Part shown: piece by piece, positions 1 to 5,897 of the stretch | Layout of the letters: every line of letters starts with the position of its first letter | Position numbering within the stretch: the first letter of the stretch is position 1 | Source: Alistipes sp. | Lineage (GTDB): Bacteria; Bacteroidota; Bacteroidia; Bacteroidales; Rikenellaceae | Assembly (NCBI GenBank): GCA_029065825.1 | Contig: JAIEHQ010000018.1 | Span: forward strand, 1 to 5,941 | Reading direction: 5' to 3' | DNA: 5,941 nucleotides | Position numbers and translations under genes: made by a program | Notes under the pieces: generated by a model | Databases searched by the model: none | The model's input: the letters and a program-made list of their open reading frames with translations, nothing else | What the model was told of the DNA's origin: nothing

Positions 1-694
1 CCACCGGATAGCCGCTGCCGACCAGCTCGACAGATTCGGACACGATCGTCGCCAACTCGAACAAGACAGGCGAATAGACCATCGCGTCGGCCAGGTAGGA
101 CTCCACCTCCGAAACGGCGCCCTCCGCCTGACGCACCTGCGCGGCGGCAGCGGCCTTCTCCTCCTTGCTCGCACCGTCGAAGACCAGTTCGTACTGAGCC
201 TTGGCGGCCCGTTCGGTCGCCTCCATCGCTTCGAGGTTGGCCTTGGCCTCGTCCAGCTTCTGAGCGGGAACCACTCCCTGCTCGTACAGGTTGTTTACCC
301 GGTCGTATGTTTTCCGGGCCAGCAGCAAGCCGGCCTGCGCCTTCTCCCAGAGGTTGAGCGCCGCCTCCTTCTGTTGGCTGCGGGCTCCCGTCTCGGCCTT
401 GCGGTCCATCGCCGAGGCTGCGCTCTTTACGGCTTCGGCCTGCTGCAGCTTGGCATTCAGTTCGGGGGTGGAGAGCGTATAGAGCAGCTCGCCCTTGGTC
501 ACATGCTGTCCCTGCTCGACCTTCATCTCCTCGATGCGGCCGGGAACTTTCGACGAGGCCTTATAGACCGTGCACTCGACCGTACCCTGGAGGTAATAGG
601 GAGTTGTCTTGCGCAGATACCAGCTGATGAAGATGACGCCTGCGATGACAATGGCCGCAAGCAGAAGGACGGTAATGATGGTACTTTTTTTCAT
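1..694 (-). CDS. HlyD-family periplasmic membrane fusion protein (efflux adaptor), 3' end missing
   Basis: Adaptor subunit expected to bridge an inner-membrane pump and the outer-membrane channel encoded just upstream. The first 231 residues are visible; the reading frame runs open off the window edge. Residues 1-3 (MKK) are followed by one hydrophobic anchor (about 5-27), so the protein should be tethered in the inner membrane and lie in the periplasm. Residues 36-77 form the first half of a biotinyl-lipoyl domain (VPGRIEEMKVEQGQHVTKGE). Residues about 78-205 are Ala/Gln/Glu/Lys-rich and fit the paired helical hairpin. The chain returns to the second lipoyl half at about 207 and ends in ELVGSGYPV. 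The family usually has 300-350 residues, so about a quarter to a third is missing. The start is the only in-frame ATG before the anchor and lies 16 bp after the TolC-like stop, so the two are almost certainly co-transcribed. The overall shape recalls YhiI/YbhG-type adaptors that partner ABC-2 exporters (family knowledge); the cargo cannot be told. Odd point: glycines normally found near 212 and 222 are replaced (SPVLFELA, SESVELVG). Confidence 0.9.
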   Translation of the reverse strand, partial: MKKSTIITVLLLAAIVIAGVIFISWYLRKTTPYYLQGTVECTVYKASSKVPGRIEEMKVEQGQHVTKGELLYTLSTPELNAKLQQAEAVKSAASAMDRKAETGARSQQKEAALNLWEKAQAGLLLARKTYDRVNNLYEQGVVPAQKLDEAKANLEAMEATERAAKAQYELVFDGASKEEKAAAAAQVRQAEGAVSEVESYLADAMVYSPVLFELATIVSESVELVGSGYPV

Positions 695-710
695 ATTGTC
701 TTTTCTTTTA

Positions 711-2159
711 TCATTTATCGAAATGGATGGGACGGGCATCGGCGCGATGCAGGTAAGAGACGAACTCGTCGCTCACGCCGGCGGCTTCGAGCAGCCGGGC
801 CAGCGCCACATCGTAATTGAAGGCGGCCTGCATCCGCTCGGTACGCACCTTGGCCAGATTAAGCTCCGCATCCACCAGGTCGGCCGAAGAACTCATGCCC
901 TCGAGAAAGGCGGCATTCTTGGCTTTGAGGTACTCCTCGGCGAAGGCGAGCGACGCATCGATCGAGGCCAGCTGATTGGCCCAGTTGTCCATCTGGTTGT
1001 AGAGTTTGTCGATCAGCACCGCAATGTCGGCTCCCGCCTTCTGTTCGAGCGCCTCCACTCGCTTGACCGTCTGCTTGGCGGCCGAGTACTTGTATTCGCG
1101 GTTCAGACCGTCGAAAATCTTGAAGTTTACCCCCACGCCGACGGCCCAGCGCGGAAGCGCCTTCGTGACCTGGTAGTTGTAGAACGAGGCACCGCCCATA
1201 GCCGCCACCTGCGGAAAGAACGCCGCACGCTGCAGCCGGACACCCTCCTGGGCCAGCCGGCGCTTGAGCGATACCTGCTCGAGCAGCGGGTTGCGGGCGG
1301 CAGCCAGCTCCTTGTAGTAGGACGCATCCTCGACCGCCGTGAGGACGAACATCGCGGTGGCCGGTTCGATCGCCGCATCCGTCGTGCCGAGCGTATTGTT
1401 GAGCGCATTGGCTATGGTCTCGGCCTGCAGCCGTGCGTTGGCCAGCTCGCGCTCCGCTTCGGCCATCTTGAACTCCACGTAAAGACGTTCGCTGTGGGGA
1501 ATCATGCCATTCTCCTCGAGGGCGATGGCATCGTCGAGATGTTCCCGTACGCCCGCCACCACCTGTTCGCGTACCGCCACTACCTGACGGGCCAGGGCCA
1601 GACCGTAATAACGCTCCACCAGTTCGGATACGAGCGCATTGCGGCTCTGCTCTCCCCCGGCGGCCGCGGCCGCCTCGTTGATCTTCGCCGCACGGTTGGC
1701 CGCATTGATCTTGCCGCCCAGCCAGATCGGCAGAGTGACCTGTCCGCCGACGAATCCCAGACTGCGGTCCTGAAGAGTCAGGAACCAGTCGGCCCCCATT
1801 ACCGGCGCGAGCAGTTGCTGCAACTGAGGAAGCAGTTCGCCGGGCAACAGCCCGCTCTGGATGAGTCCCTGGGTCAGATCGCCCACCGGAGCCTTCAGGT
1901 GGTTGAGATCGAAACCTATATCCTTTCCCATGTAGGTGTAGGCACCTCCCACGCTGATCTGCGGCATGCGCAATCCGATGGCCGCGCGCCGTTCCTGTCG
2001 GGCCGCCTGCTCCTCGTGGCGGGAGGCCCGGATCGTCGGATTGTCCGCAAGGGTCAATTCCAGCGCCTGGTCCAGCGACAGGATGCGGGGTGTCTGCTCC
2101 TGGGCGCCAACGGCGACGGTGCCCAGCAATGCAATGAGTGTGACGATGGTTCTTTTCAT
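711..2159 (-). CDS. TolC-family outer membrane efflux protein
   Basis: Outer-membrane channel of a tripartite exporter; family members trimerise into a barrel with a long periplasmic alpha-helical tunnel. The 482-aa length is normal for the family. A signal peptide is clear: MKR, a hydrophobic core at about 4-17, and a likely cut after VGA (19/20). The mature protein shows the duplicated TolC layout. LSLDQALELTLADNP (28-41) is the typical first helix. A first beta segment follows at about 65-83 (MPQISVGGAYTYMG). Long Ala/Glu-rich helices span about 150-255. A second beta segment lies at about 313-350 (FFPQVAAMGGASFYNY, then VGVGVNFKIFDG), then helices at about 355-465 containing SADLVDAELNLAKVRT, a repeat-typical motif. 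Residues about 88-135, between the first two strands, form a longish loop probably exposed at the surface. It is followed after 16 bp by the membrane fusion protein gene, and ABC or other pump genes are expected further on. It could be transcribed from the 119-bp gap upstream, by read-through from the ribD-like gene, or both. Substrate unknown. Confidence 0.94.
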   Translation of the reverse strand: MKRTIVTLIALLGTVAVGAQEQTPRILSLDQALELTLADNPTIRASRHEEQAARQERRAAIGLRMPQISVGGAYTYMGKDIGFDLNHLKAPVGDLTQGLIQSGLLPGELLPQLQQLLAPVMGADWFLTLQDRSLGFVGGQVTLPIWLGGKINAANRAAKINEAAAAAGGEQSRNALVSELVERYYGLALARQVVAVREQVVAGVREHLDDAIALEENGMIPHSERLYVEFKMAEAERELANARLQAETIANALNNTLGTTDAAIEPATAMFVLTAVEDASYYKELAAARNPLLEQVSLKRRLAQEGVRLQRAAFFPQVAAMGGASFYNYQVTKALPRWAVGVGVNFKIFDGLNREYKYSAAKQTVKRVEALEQKAGADIAVLIDKLYNQMDNWANQLASIDASLAFAEEYLKAKNAAFLEGMSSSADLVDAELNLAKVRTERMQAAFNYDVALARLLEAAGVSDEFVSYLHRADARPIHFDK

Positions 2160-2190
2160 AAAAAAGTGAAAAATATCTCCGATTCGAATG

Positions 2191-2198
2191 CGAAATTA
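2191..2198 (-). promoter_or_regulatory. Possible -7 box for the efflux operon
   Basis: On the minus strand this reads TAATTTCG, one mismatch from the Bacteroidota -7 consensus TAnnTTTG. It would place transcription about 25 bases before the TolC-family ATG, in an AT-rich leader. No TTG lies at the expected 19-21 base spacing upstream, so this is a weak candidate. Read-through from the ribD-like gene is an alternative. Confidence 0.2.
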
Positions 2199-2239
2199 GT
2201 ATTTATTCTCCGAACATGGATTACTTGTGGTGTTTTCGA

Positions 2240-2249
2240 CCAATATTGG
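2240..2249. promoter_or_regulatory. Perfect 10-bp palindrome in the leader of the efflux genes; possible operator
   Basis: CCAATATTGG is a perfect palindrome, and its flanks nearly extend it (GAC before, GTC after, with one extra G). It lies in the 119-bp gap between the ribD-like stop and the TolC-family start, about 80 bp ahead of the latter. Efflux operons are often controlled by TetR- or MarR-type repressors that bind palindromes. No regulator gene is in the window, so the operator role is speculation. It is too short, and lacks a T tract, to be a normal terminator for the ribD-like gene. Confidence 0.2.
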
Positions 2250-2278
2250 GTCTTAAACGGATCAAAATAGACAGCCGC

Positions 2279-3358
2279 TCAATGGCCGAGATGCCCGTTG
2301 ATCGCCCGGACCTCCACCGCCAGCCGGTCGTCGGCCCGCACCTCCACCCCTCCGCGACGCAGGTTGAGCGCCCCGCGGCAGCAGACGAAGCAGTCGGGTT
2401 CATAGACCACGAAAACCGCACGGCGAAATCCGTGCCGAAGGATCAGTTCCGAGCAGCTTTCCGGTTCGCTCTTGCGTGTCGAGCAGGGTTCCATCGACGA
2501 ATAGATCGTCGCTCCGCGCAGTTCGGCACCGGCGGCGAGCGCTTTGCGCACGGCCTCCTGCTCGGCGTGGCCGGTCGCCGAGGTTTCGTGGGTATATCCC
2601 CGGAATGCGCGTCCGTCTTCGGTAACGACCACCGCGCCGACGCAATAGGAGGTCGCGCAAGGCACGCACCGCCGGCTCTCATCGACCGCGACGCGCAGCC
2701 AGTGCAGATCCTCCTCGCCGCGCTCCTCGCGCAGCGTATAGGCGGCGACCTGCATGCCGCCGGCATCGCTCCTGGTGCACGGACAACGGAGGTACTCCTC
2801 CCCTATCTCCGGACGCGGAGCGCGGGGATCGTCCACACGCACCGCAGGATTTACCGCCAGCCGGAACTCATCGACCATATTTTCGGCGAAGAACATGCGA
2901 AGCACCTGCGCCCCGCCCTCGACGAGCAGGCGCTTCACGCCGCGCTTTTCAAGCTCGGTCACGATCAGCGCAGCGGAGATCTCCTCGTCCGAGCGGATAA
3001 CCGTAGCAACCGACCGCAACGCCTCCGAGGCTTCGCCCTGCGTGAAAACGATCTTCTCCGCATCGCCGCCGAAAAAGCGGGAATCGGCCGGAAGGCGGCA
3101 CGAACGGCTCAGGGTTACCTTCAGGGGATTGGCCCCCAGCCCCTGTCCGAGGCGCAGACGACACAGCGCCTCGTCGCTCGTGAGCAGCGAGGGATTGTCC
3201 CGCCGCACGGTCTCGGCACCTACGAGTATGGCATCGCACCCGGCACGCAGACGATGAACCTCGGCCCAGTCCTCCGGGGTGGAAAGCATCAGTCTGCGGG
3301 AAGTGCAGTCATCCAGACAGCCGTCGGCCGACAGGGCGACGGATACGATTACTCTCAT
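2279..3358 (-). CDS. Reductase-deaminase fusion related to riboflavin RibD, with domains in reversed order
   Basis: Likely cytoplasmic two-domain enzyme of 359 aa. Residues 1-210 are a RibD_C/DHFR-like reductase: VSVALSADGCLDD at the start, then HRLRAGCDAILVGAETVRRDNPSL (35-58), NPLKVTLS (77-84), and GVKRLLVEGGAQVL (140-153), the conserved glycine-rich segment. Residues about 217-345 are a cytidine/deoxycytidylate-deaminase-fold domain: YCVGAVVV (238-245), HAE at 264-266 and MEPCSTRKSEPESCSELI (289-306). H264, C292 and C302 are the expected zinc ligands and E266 the proton shuttle, so both halves look intact. Canonical bacterial RibD carries deaminase first and reductase second, and has the PCSHxGxTPPC form; here the order is reversed and the two cysteines are nine residues apart instead of eight. 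The deaminase half resembles stand-alone deaminases that I recall from actinobacteria. The riboflavin reactions (deamination and NADPH reduction of the ribosylaminopyrimidine phosphate) are one possible job; a related pyrimidine, pterin-like or modified-base substrate is equally possible. The ATG overlaps the previous stop as ATGA, implying translational coupling. No FMN riboswitch is seen. The protein is cysteine-rich (about 15). I give no symbol because equivalence to ribD is unproven. Confidence 0.88.
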   Translation of the reverse strand: MRVIVSVALSADGCLDDCTSRRLMLSTPEDWAEVHRLRAGCDAILVGAETVRRDNPSLLTSDEALCRLRLGQGLGANPLKVTLSRSCRLPADSRFFGGDAEKIVFTQGEASEALRSVATVIRSDEEISAALIVTELEKRGVKRLLVEGGAQVLRMFFAENMVDEFRLAVNPAVRVDDPRAPRPEIGEEYLRCPCTRSDAGGMQVAAYTLREERGEEDLHWLRVAVDESRRCVPCATSYCVGAVVVTEDGRAFRGYTHETSATGHAEQEAVRKALAAGAELRGATIYSSMEPCSTRKSEPESCSELILRHGFRRAVFVVYEPDCFVCCRGALNLRRGGVEVRADDRLAVEVRAINGHLGH

Positions 3359-4530
3359 TTTCTTCTCAAAATAAATAACGTGATTTCGGGATAAGCACCC
3401 AGACGCATCGGAAACCCGACATATCCGATGCCGTCGTTGATGTAGAGCGTCCGTTCGGACTCATCGTCGTAACGTCCGCTCCAACGGTCGTAAAGCAGTC
3501 TGGCGGGCGAGAACCGGCGGCCGAAGAGCCGCCATTTTATCTGCATGCTGTGCACGTGGCCCGAAAGGGTCAGGTCGCCGTAGCCGAGTTCCGTGATGTC
3601 GGGCCACAGCTGGGGCAGATGGGCGACCGTCAGATTGAACTTTTCGCGCGGCACACCTCGGAAAGGCTTCTCGAGCGAATAGCCGGACAGACGGAAGGAG
3701 TGGCGGAAGTCGAGCAGCGCAGGGTCGAACGAAATGCCCGTTACGGAGATGGAGTCGCCGCCGCGGCGCAGGTAGCAGGTCTCGTCGTCCAGCACCCGCC
3801 ACCCCATTTCTCGCTGGAGGGCGAGCAGCATCCGGGTGTTCTCCTCCGGAGACAAAGCCGTCATGTCGCTGATGTAAAGTCCCACGTCGTGGTTGCCGAT
3901 GGTCGAGATCACGCCGCAGGGAGCTTCGATGGCTCCGAGCAGCGCGCGCACCTCGGGTGTAAGCTCCGTCGCCCGGACATTGACCAGATCGCCGCTGAAA
4001 ACGACCAGATCGGGATGCAGTCCATTGATCTCGCCGACCAGACGCTCGATCTCCTCCAGCGGACGAAGCAGCGTGCCGACATGCAGGTCGGAGAACTGCA
4101 CCACACGGAAGCCGTCGAAAGATTCGGGAAGACGTGCCGAGCGAATCTCGACCCGGTTCACCACCAGCATCCTGCGCCCCCGGACCGTTCCCCAGAGGAA
4201 CAGCGCGACACAGCCGGCGACCAGCAGCATGCCGATGCGGCTGAAGGAACGCCGCCTCTCGAAGCACCAGCCGAAGTAATAACAGAAGCGACCGGCCAGC
4301 AACAGTAGCCAAATGAAGGTAATCCACTGTGCAACATGCATCAGCGGAGTCGGATTGTCGGGTGCCAGCAGCAGAAGAAGCACCTGTGCGACGGGCAGCA
4401 GGTAGGATGCCGCCATCCAGACGAGAAATCCCCGGCGCAACGCCGGAGCGCAGCGGGCGATCCGCCGCCGATACACCAGACAGTCCGCAACGATGCAGAG
4501 CATCAGTGCGGCGAGTATGATCCACTTCAT
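3355..4530 (-). CDS. Membrane-anchored calcineurin-like metallophosphoesterase
   Basis: Predicted two-metal phosphoesterase of 391 aa. Four hydrophobic segments come first (about 3-19, 35-56, 66-88, 98-115). Arg-rich loops at 21-33 and 91-98 should face the cytoplasm, which by the positive-inside rule places the catalytic domain in the periplasm. The catalytic part (about 120-391) has every signature in order: QFSDLHVG (D148, H150), VFSGDLV (D181), GNHD (N213, H214), AHLPQ (H304) and SGHVH (H325, H327). These supply a full dinuclear metal site. The layout resembles YkuE/YaeI-type phosphoesterases. Family substrates range from cell-wall polymers to lipid headgroups and nucleotides, and none can be chosen from sequence. 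The ATG is chosen because it opens the first membrane segment, and a promoter plus an AAGGA (4543-4547, 12 bases before the ATG) sit just upstream. Its stop overlaps the ribD-like start by four bases, so the two are one operon although their predicted compartments differ. Confidence 0.93.
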   Translation of the reverse strand: MKWIILAALMLCIVADCLVYRRRIARCAPALRRGFLVWMAASYLLPVAQVLLLLLAPDNPTPLMHVAQWITFIWLLLLAGRFCYYFGWCFERRRSFSRIGMLLVAGCVALFLWGTVRGRRMLVVNRVEIRSARLPESFDGFRVVQFSDLHVGTLLRPLEEIERLVGEINGLHPDLVVFSGDLVNVRATELTPEVRALLGAIEAPCGVISTIGNHDVGLYISDMTALSPEENTRMLLALQREMGWRVLDDETCYLRRGGDSISVTGISFDPALLDFRHSFRLSGYSLEKPFRGVPREKFNLTVAHLPQLWPDITELGYGDLTLSGHVHSMQIKWRLFGRRFSPARLLYDRWSGRYDDESERTLYINDGIGYVGFPMRLGAYPEITLFILRRK

Positions 4531-4555
4531 GACACGAAAATATCCTTAATCCGGA

Positions 4556-4587
4556 CAAAGATAACGCTTCCGGCGGTTATTTACAAC
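4556..4587 (-). promoter_or_regulatory. Bacteroidota-type promoter of the phosphoesterase / ribD-like operon
   Basis: On the minus strand a GTTG (4584-4587) is separated by 20 bases from TATCTTTG (4556-4563), an exact match to the TAnnTTTG -7 box used by the Bacteroidota primary sigma factor. Transcription would start near 4550, leaving a leader of about 20 bases that still contains AAGGA before the phosphoesterase ATG. The position just upstream of a gene start, downstream of the ald terminator, supports the call. Confidence 0.7.
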
Positions 4588-4661
4588 TCGCTGCCGGAGC
4601 GGAAAGGGACTACCCTGCCGCGCACCGCCGCCCCGGCTCCGGACAAGACGGCGCAACGCAA

Positions 4662-4695
4662 CCCCGCCCCGCCGGAACATTCCGGCGGGGCGGGG
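4662..4695 (-). terminator. Strong GC-rich hairpin terminating ald
   Basis: A perfect 16-bp inverted repeat (arms 4662-4677 and 4680-4695) with only two bases between the arms; the apical A-T pairs probably open to give a larger loop. It begins 25 bases after the ald stop codon in the direction of ald transcription. No run of T follows on the minus strand (TTGCGTTGCG), so it departs from the classic intrinsic terminator. It could act as a terminator, or as a 3' stabiliser of the ald message. It separates ald from the phosphoesterase promoter. Confidence 0.7.
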
Positions 4696-4720
4696 ACTAT
4701 CTCGAATCCGTAAGAATCGG

Positions 4721-5827
4721 TTACAGCTCGATCGGCTCGTAAGGAAGCCCCCAGGCTTCGGCGACCGGACGATAGACCACCTTGCCCTCGACCACGTTGA
4801 GACCGAGCGCCAACTCGCGGTTCTCCCGGCACGCCTGCCGCCAACCCTTGTCGGCGAGCTGAAGGGCATAGGGAAGGGTCGCATTGGTCAGCGCCAGCGT
4901 CGAGGTGTAGGGCACGGCTCCCGGAATGTTGGCCACGCAATAGTGCAGAATGCCGTCCACGTGGTACACCGGCTCCTCGTGGGTCGTGGGATGCGACGAC
5001 TCGAAGCATCCGCCCTGATCGATGGCCACATCGACCAGCACCGTGCCCGGCTGCATCTCGCGCAGCATGTCGCAGGTAACGAGCTTCGGGGCCTTCGCAC
5101 CGGGGATCAGAACCGAGCCGATGACCAGATCGGCCGTGCGCAGCTCCTCGCGGATGTTGTATTCCGACGACATGAGCGTCTTGACGTTGCTCGGCATCAC
5201 GTCGGCCAGGTAGGCCAGGCGTTTGAGCGAAATGTCGCAGATCGTCACGTCGGCACCGGCACCGGCCGCCATGCGTGCCGCTGCGGTTCCGACCACACCG
5301 GCACCGATTACCAGCACGCGTGCGGGTTTCACGCCCGGGACGCCGCCCAGCAGCTTGCCCTTGCCGCCCCGGGGGCGCTCCAGATAGTAGGCACCCTCCT
5401 GCGTGGCCATACGGCCGGCCACCTCCGACATGGGCACCAGCAGCGGCAGCGAACGGTCCGGACGCTCTACGGTCTCGTAGGCGCAGCAGATCGCCCCGCT
5501 CTCGATCATCGCACGGGTCAGCGGTTCGCTGCTGGCGAAGTGGAAATAGGTAAAGAGCAGCTGTCCGGGACGGACGAGCTTGTATTCGGGGGCGATCGGC
5601 TCCTTGACTTTGATGATCATCTCCGCTCGGGCATAGACCTCTTCGATGGTAGGAAGCAGTTCGGCACCGGCCGCGACATAAGCCTCGTCCGGAAATCCGC
5701 TGTTCGCACCGGCCGAAGCCTGAACATAAACCCGATGGCCTCTCTTGGTAAGCTCCTGCGCTCCGGCAGGGGTCAGCGCCACTCGATTCTCGTTGTTTTT
5801 AATCTCTTTGGGAATTCCGATAATCAT
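4721..5827 (-). CDS. ald: Alanine dehydrogenase
   Basis: Catalyses reversible NAD-dependent oxidative deamination of L-alanine to pyruvate and ammonium in the cytoplasm, linking alanine use to central carbon and nitrogen metabolism. The 368-aa protein has normal family length and starts MIIGIPKEIKNNENRVALTP, the hallmark N-terminus. Counted from this ATG, the active-site residues fall at R15, K75 (KVKEP), H96 (FHFAS) and D270 (VAIDQGG), the same numbers I recall for the Mycobacterium tuberculosis enzyme. The Rossmann fold shows GAGVVG at 175-180, and D198 (in CDIS) is the acidic residue that favours NAD over NADP. SHPTTHEEPVYHVDGI (278-293) and VANIPGAVP (298-306) are further conserved blocks. 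An in-frame TTG six bases upstream (5831-5833) would add two residues, but the ATG agrees with family numbering and is preferred. The gene appears monocistronic: its own promoter lies upstream and a strong hairpin follows. Related transhydrogenase alpha subunits and saccharopine-type enzymes are excluded by the full set of active-site residues. Confidence 0.97.
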   Translation of the reverse strand: MIIGIPKEIKNNENRVALTPAGAQELTKRGHRVYVQASAGANSGFPDEAYVAAGAELLPTIEEVYARAEMIIKVKEPIAPEYKLVRPGQLLFTYFHFASSEPLTRAMIESGAICCAYETVERPDRSLPLLVPMSEVAGRMATQEGAYYLERPRGGKGKLLGGVPGVKPARVLVIGAGVVGTAAARMAAGAGADVTICDISLKRLAYLADVMPSNVKTLMSSEYNIREELRTADLVIGSVLIPGAKAPKLVTCDMLREMQPGTVLVDVAIDQGGCFESSHPTTHEEPVYHVDGILHYCVANIPGAVPYTSTLALTNATLPYALQLADKGWRQACRENRELALGLNVVEGKVVYRPVAEAWGLPYEPIEL

Positions 5828-5857
5828 AATCAAAGTCGTTTTTTAGTTTGACCGATT

Positions 5858-5888
5858 CAATTTTAGGAATTTTTTCGGACAAAACAAA
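5858..5888 (-). promoter_or_regulatory. Probable Bacteroidota-type promoter of ald
   Basis: On the minus strand TTTG (5885-5888) is followed after 19 bases by TAAAATTG (5858-5865), one mismatch from TAnnTTTG. Spacing is ideal, and transcription would begin about 25 bases before the ald ATG. The leader is AT-rich without a clear Shine-Dalgarno site, as usual in this phylum. The upstream box ends only 9 bases from the adapter sequence, so any operator further upstream is not visible. Confidence 0.55.
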
Positions 5889-5897
5889 ATTTTACGC

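Noticed and set aside
609..2270. 553-aa open frame on the plus strand covering the whole TolC-family gene
   Set aside because: Its translation has no recognisable domain and is rich in Arg/His/Gly, as expected from antisense reading of GC-rich coding sequence. The minus-strand frame has a signal peptide and full family motifs.
2160..2278. Small gene in the gap between the ribD-like and TolC-family genes
   Set aside because: At 119 bp and AT-rich, it shows no start codon with a ribosome site followed by a plausible frame.
2216..3394. 392-aa plus-strand open frame opposite the ribD-like gene
   Set aside because: Shadow of the minus-strand enzyme, which carries intact catalytic motifs in both domains.
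3550..4308. 252-aa plus-strand open frame opposite the phosphoesterase
   Set aside because: Antisense shadow; the opposite frame has all metal-binding motifs in order.
4565..4602. Imperfect inverted repeat CGCTTCCGGCGG / CTGCCGGAGCGG around the -33 box
   Set aside because: It needs a bulge and mismatches, and such CCGG-rich matches are expected by chance at this base composition.
4531..4720. Riboswitch or small RNA ahead of the phosphoesterase / ribD-like operon
   Set aside because: No FMN-riboswitch-like conserved helices are seen, and the predicted leader is only about 20 bases. The promoter and terminator explain the structured parts.
4943..5851. 302-aa plus-strand open frame opposite ald
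   Set aside because: Shadow frame: Arg/His/Gly-rich with no domain, while the ald frame is unambiguous.
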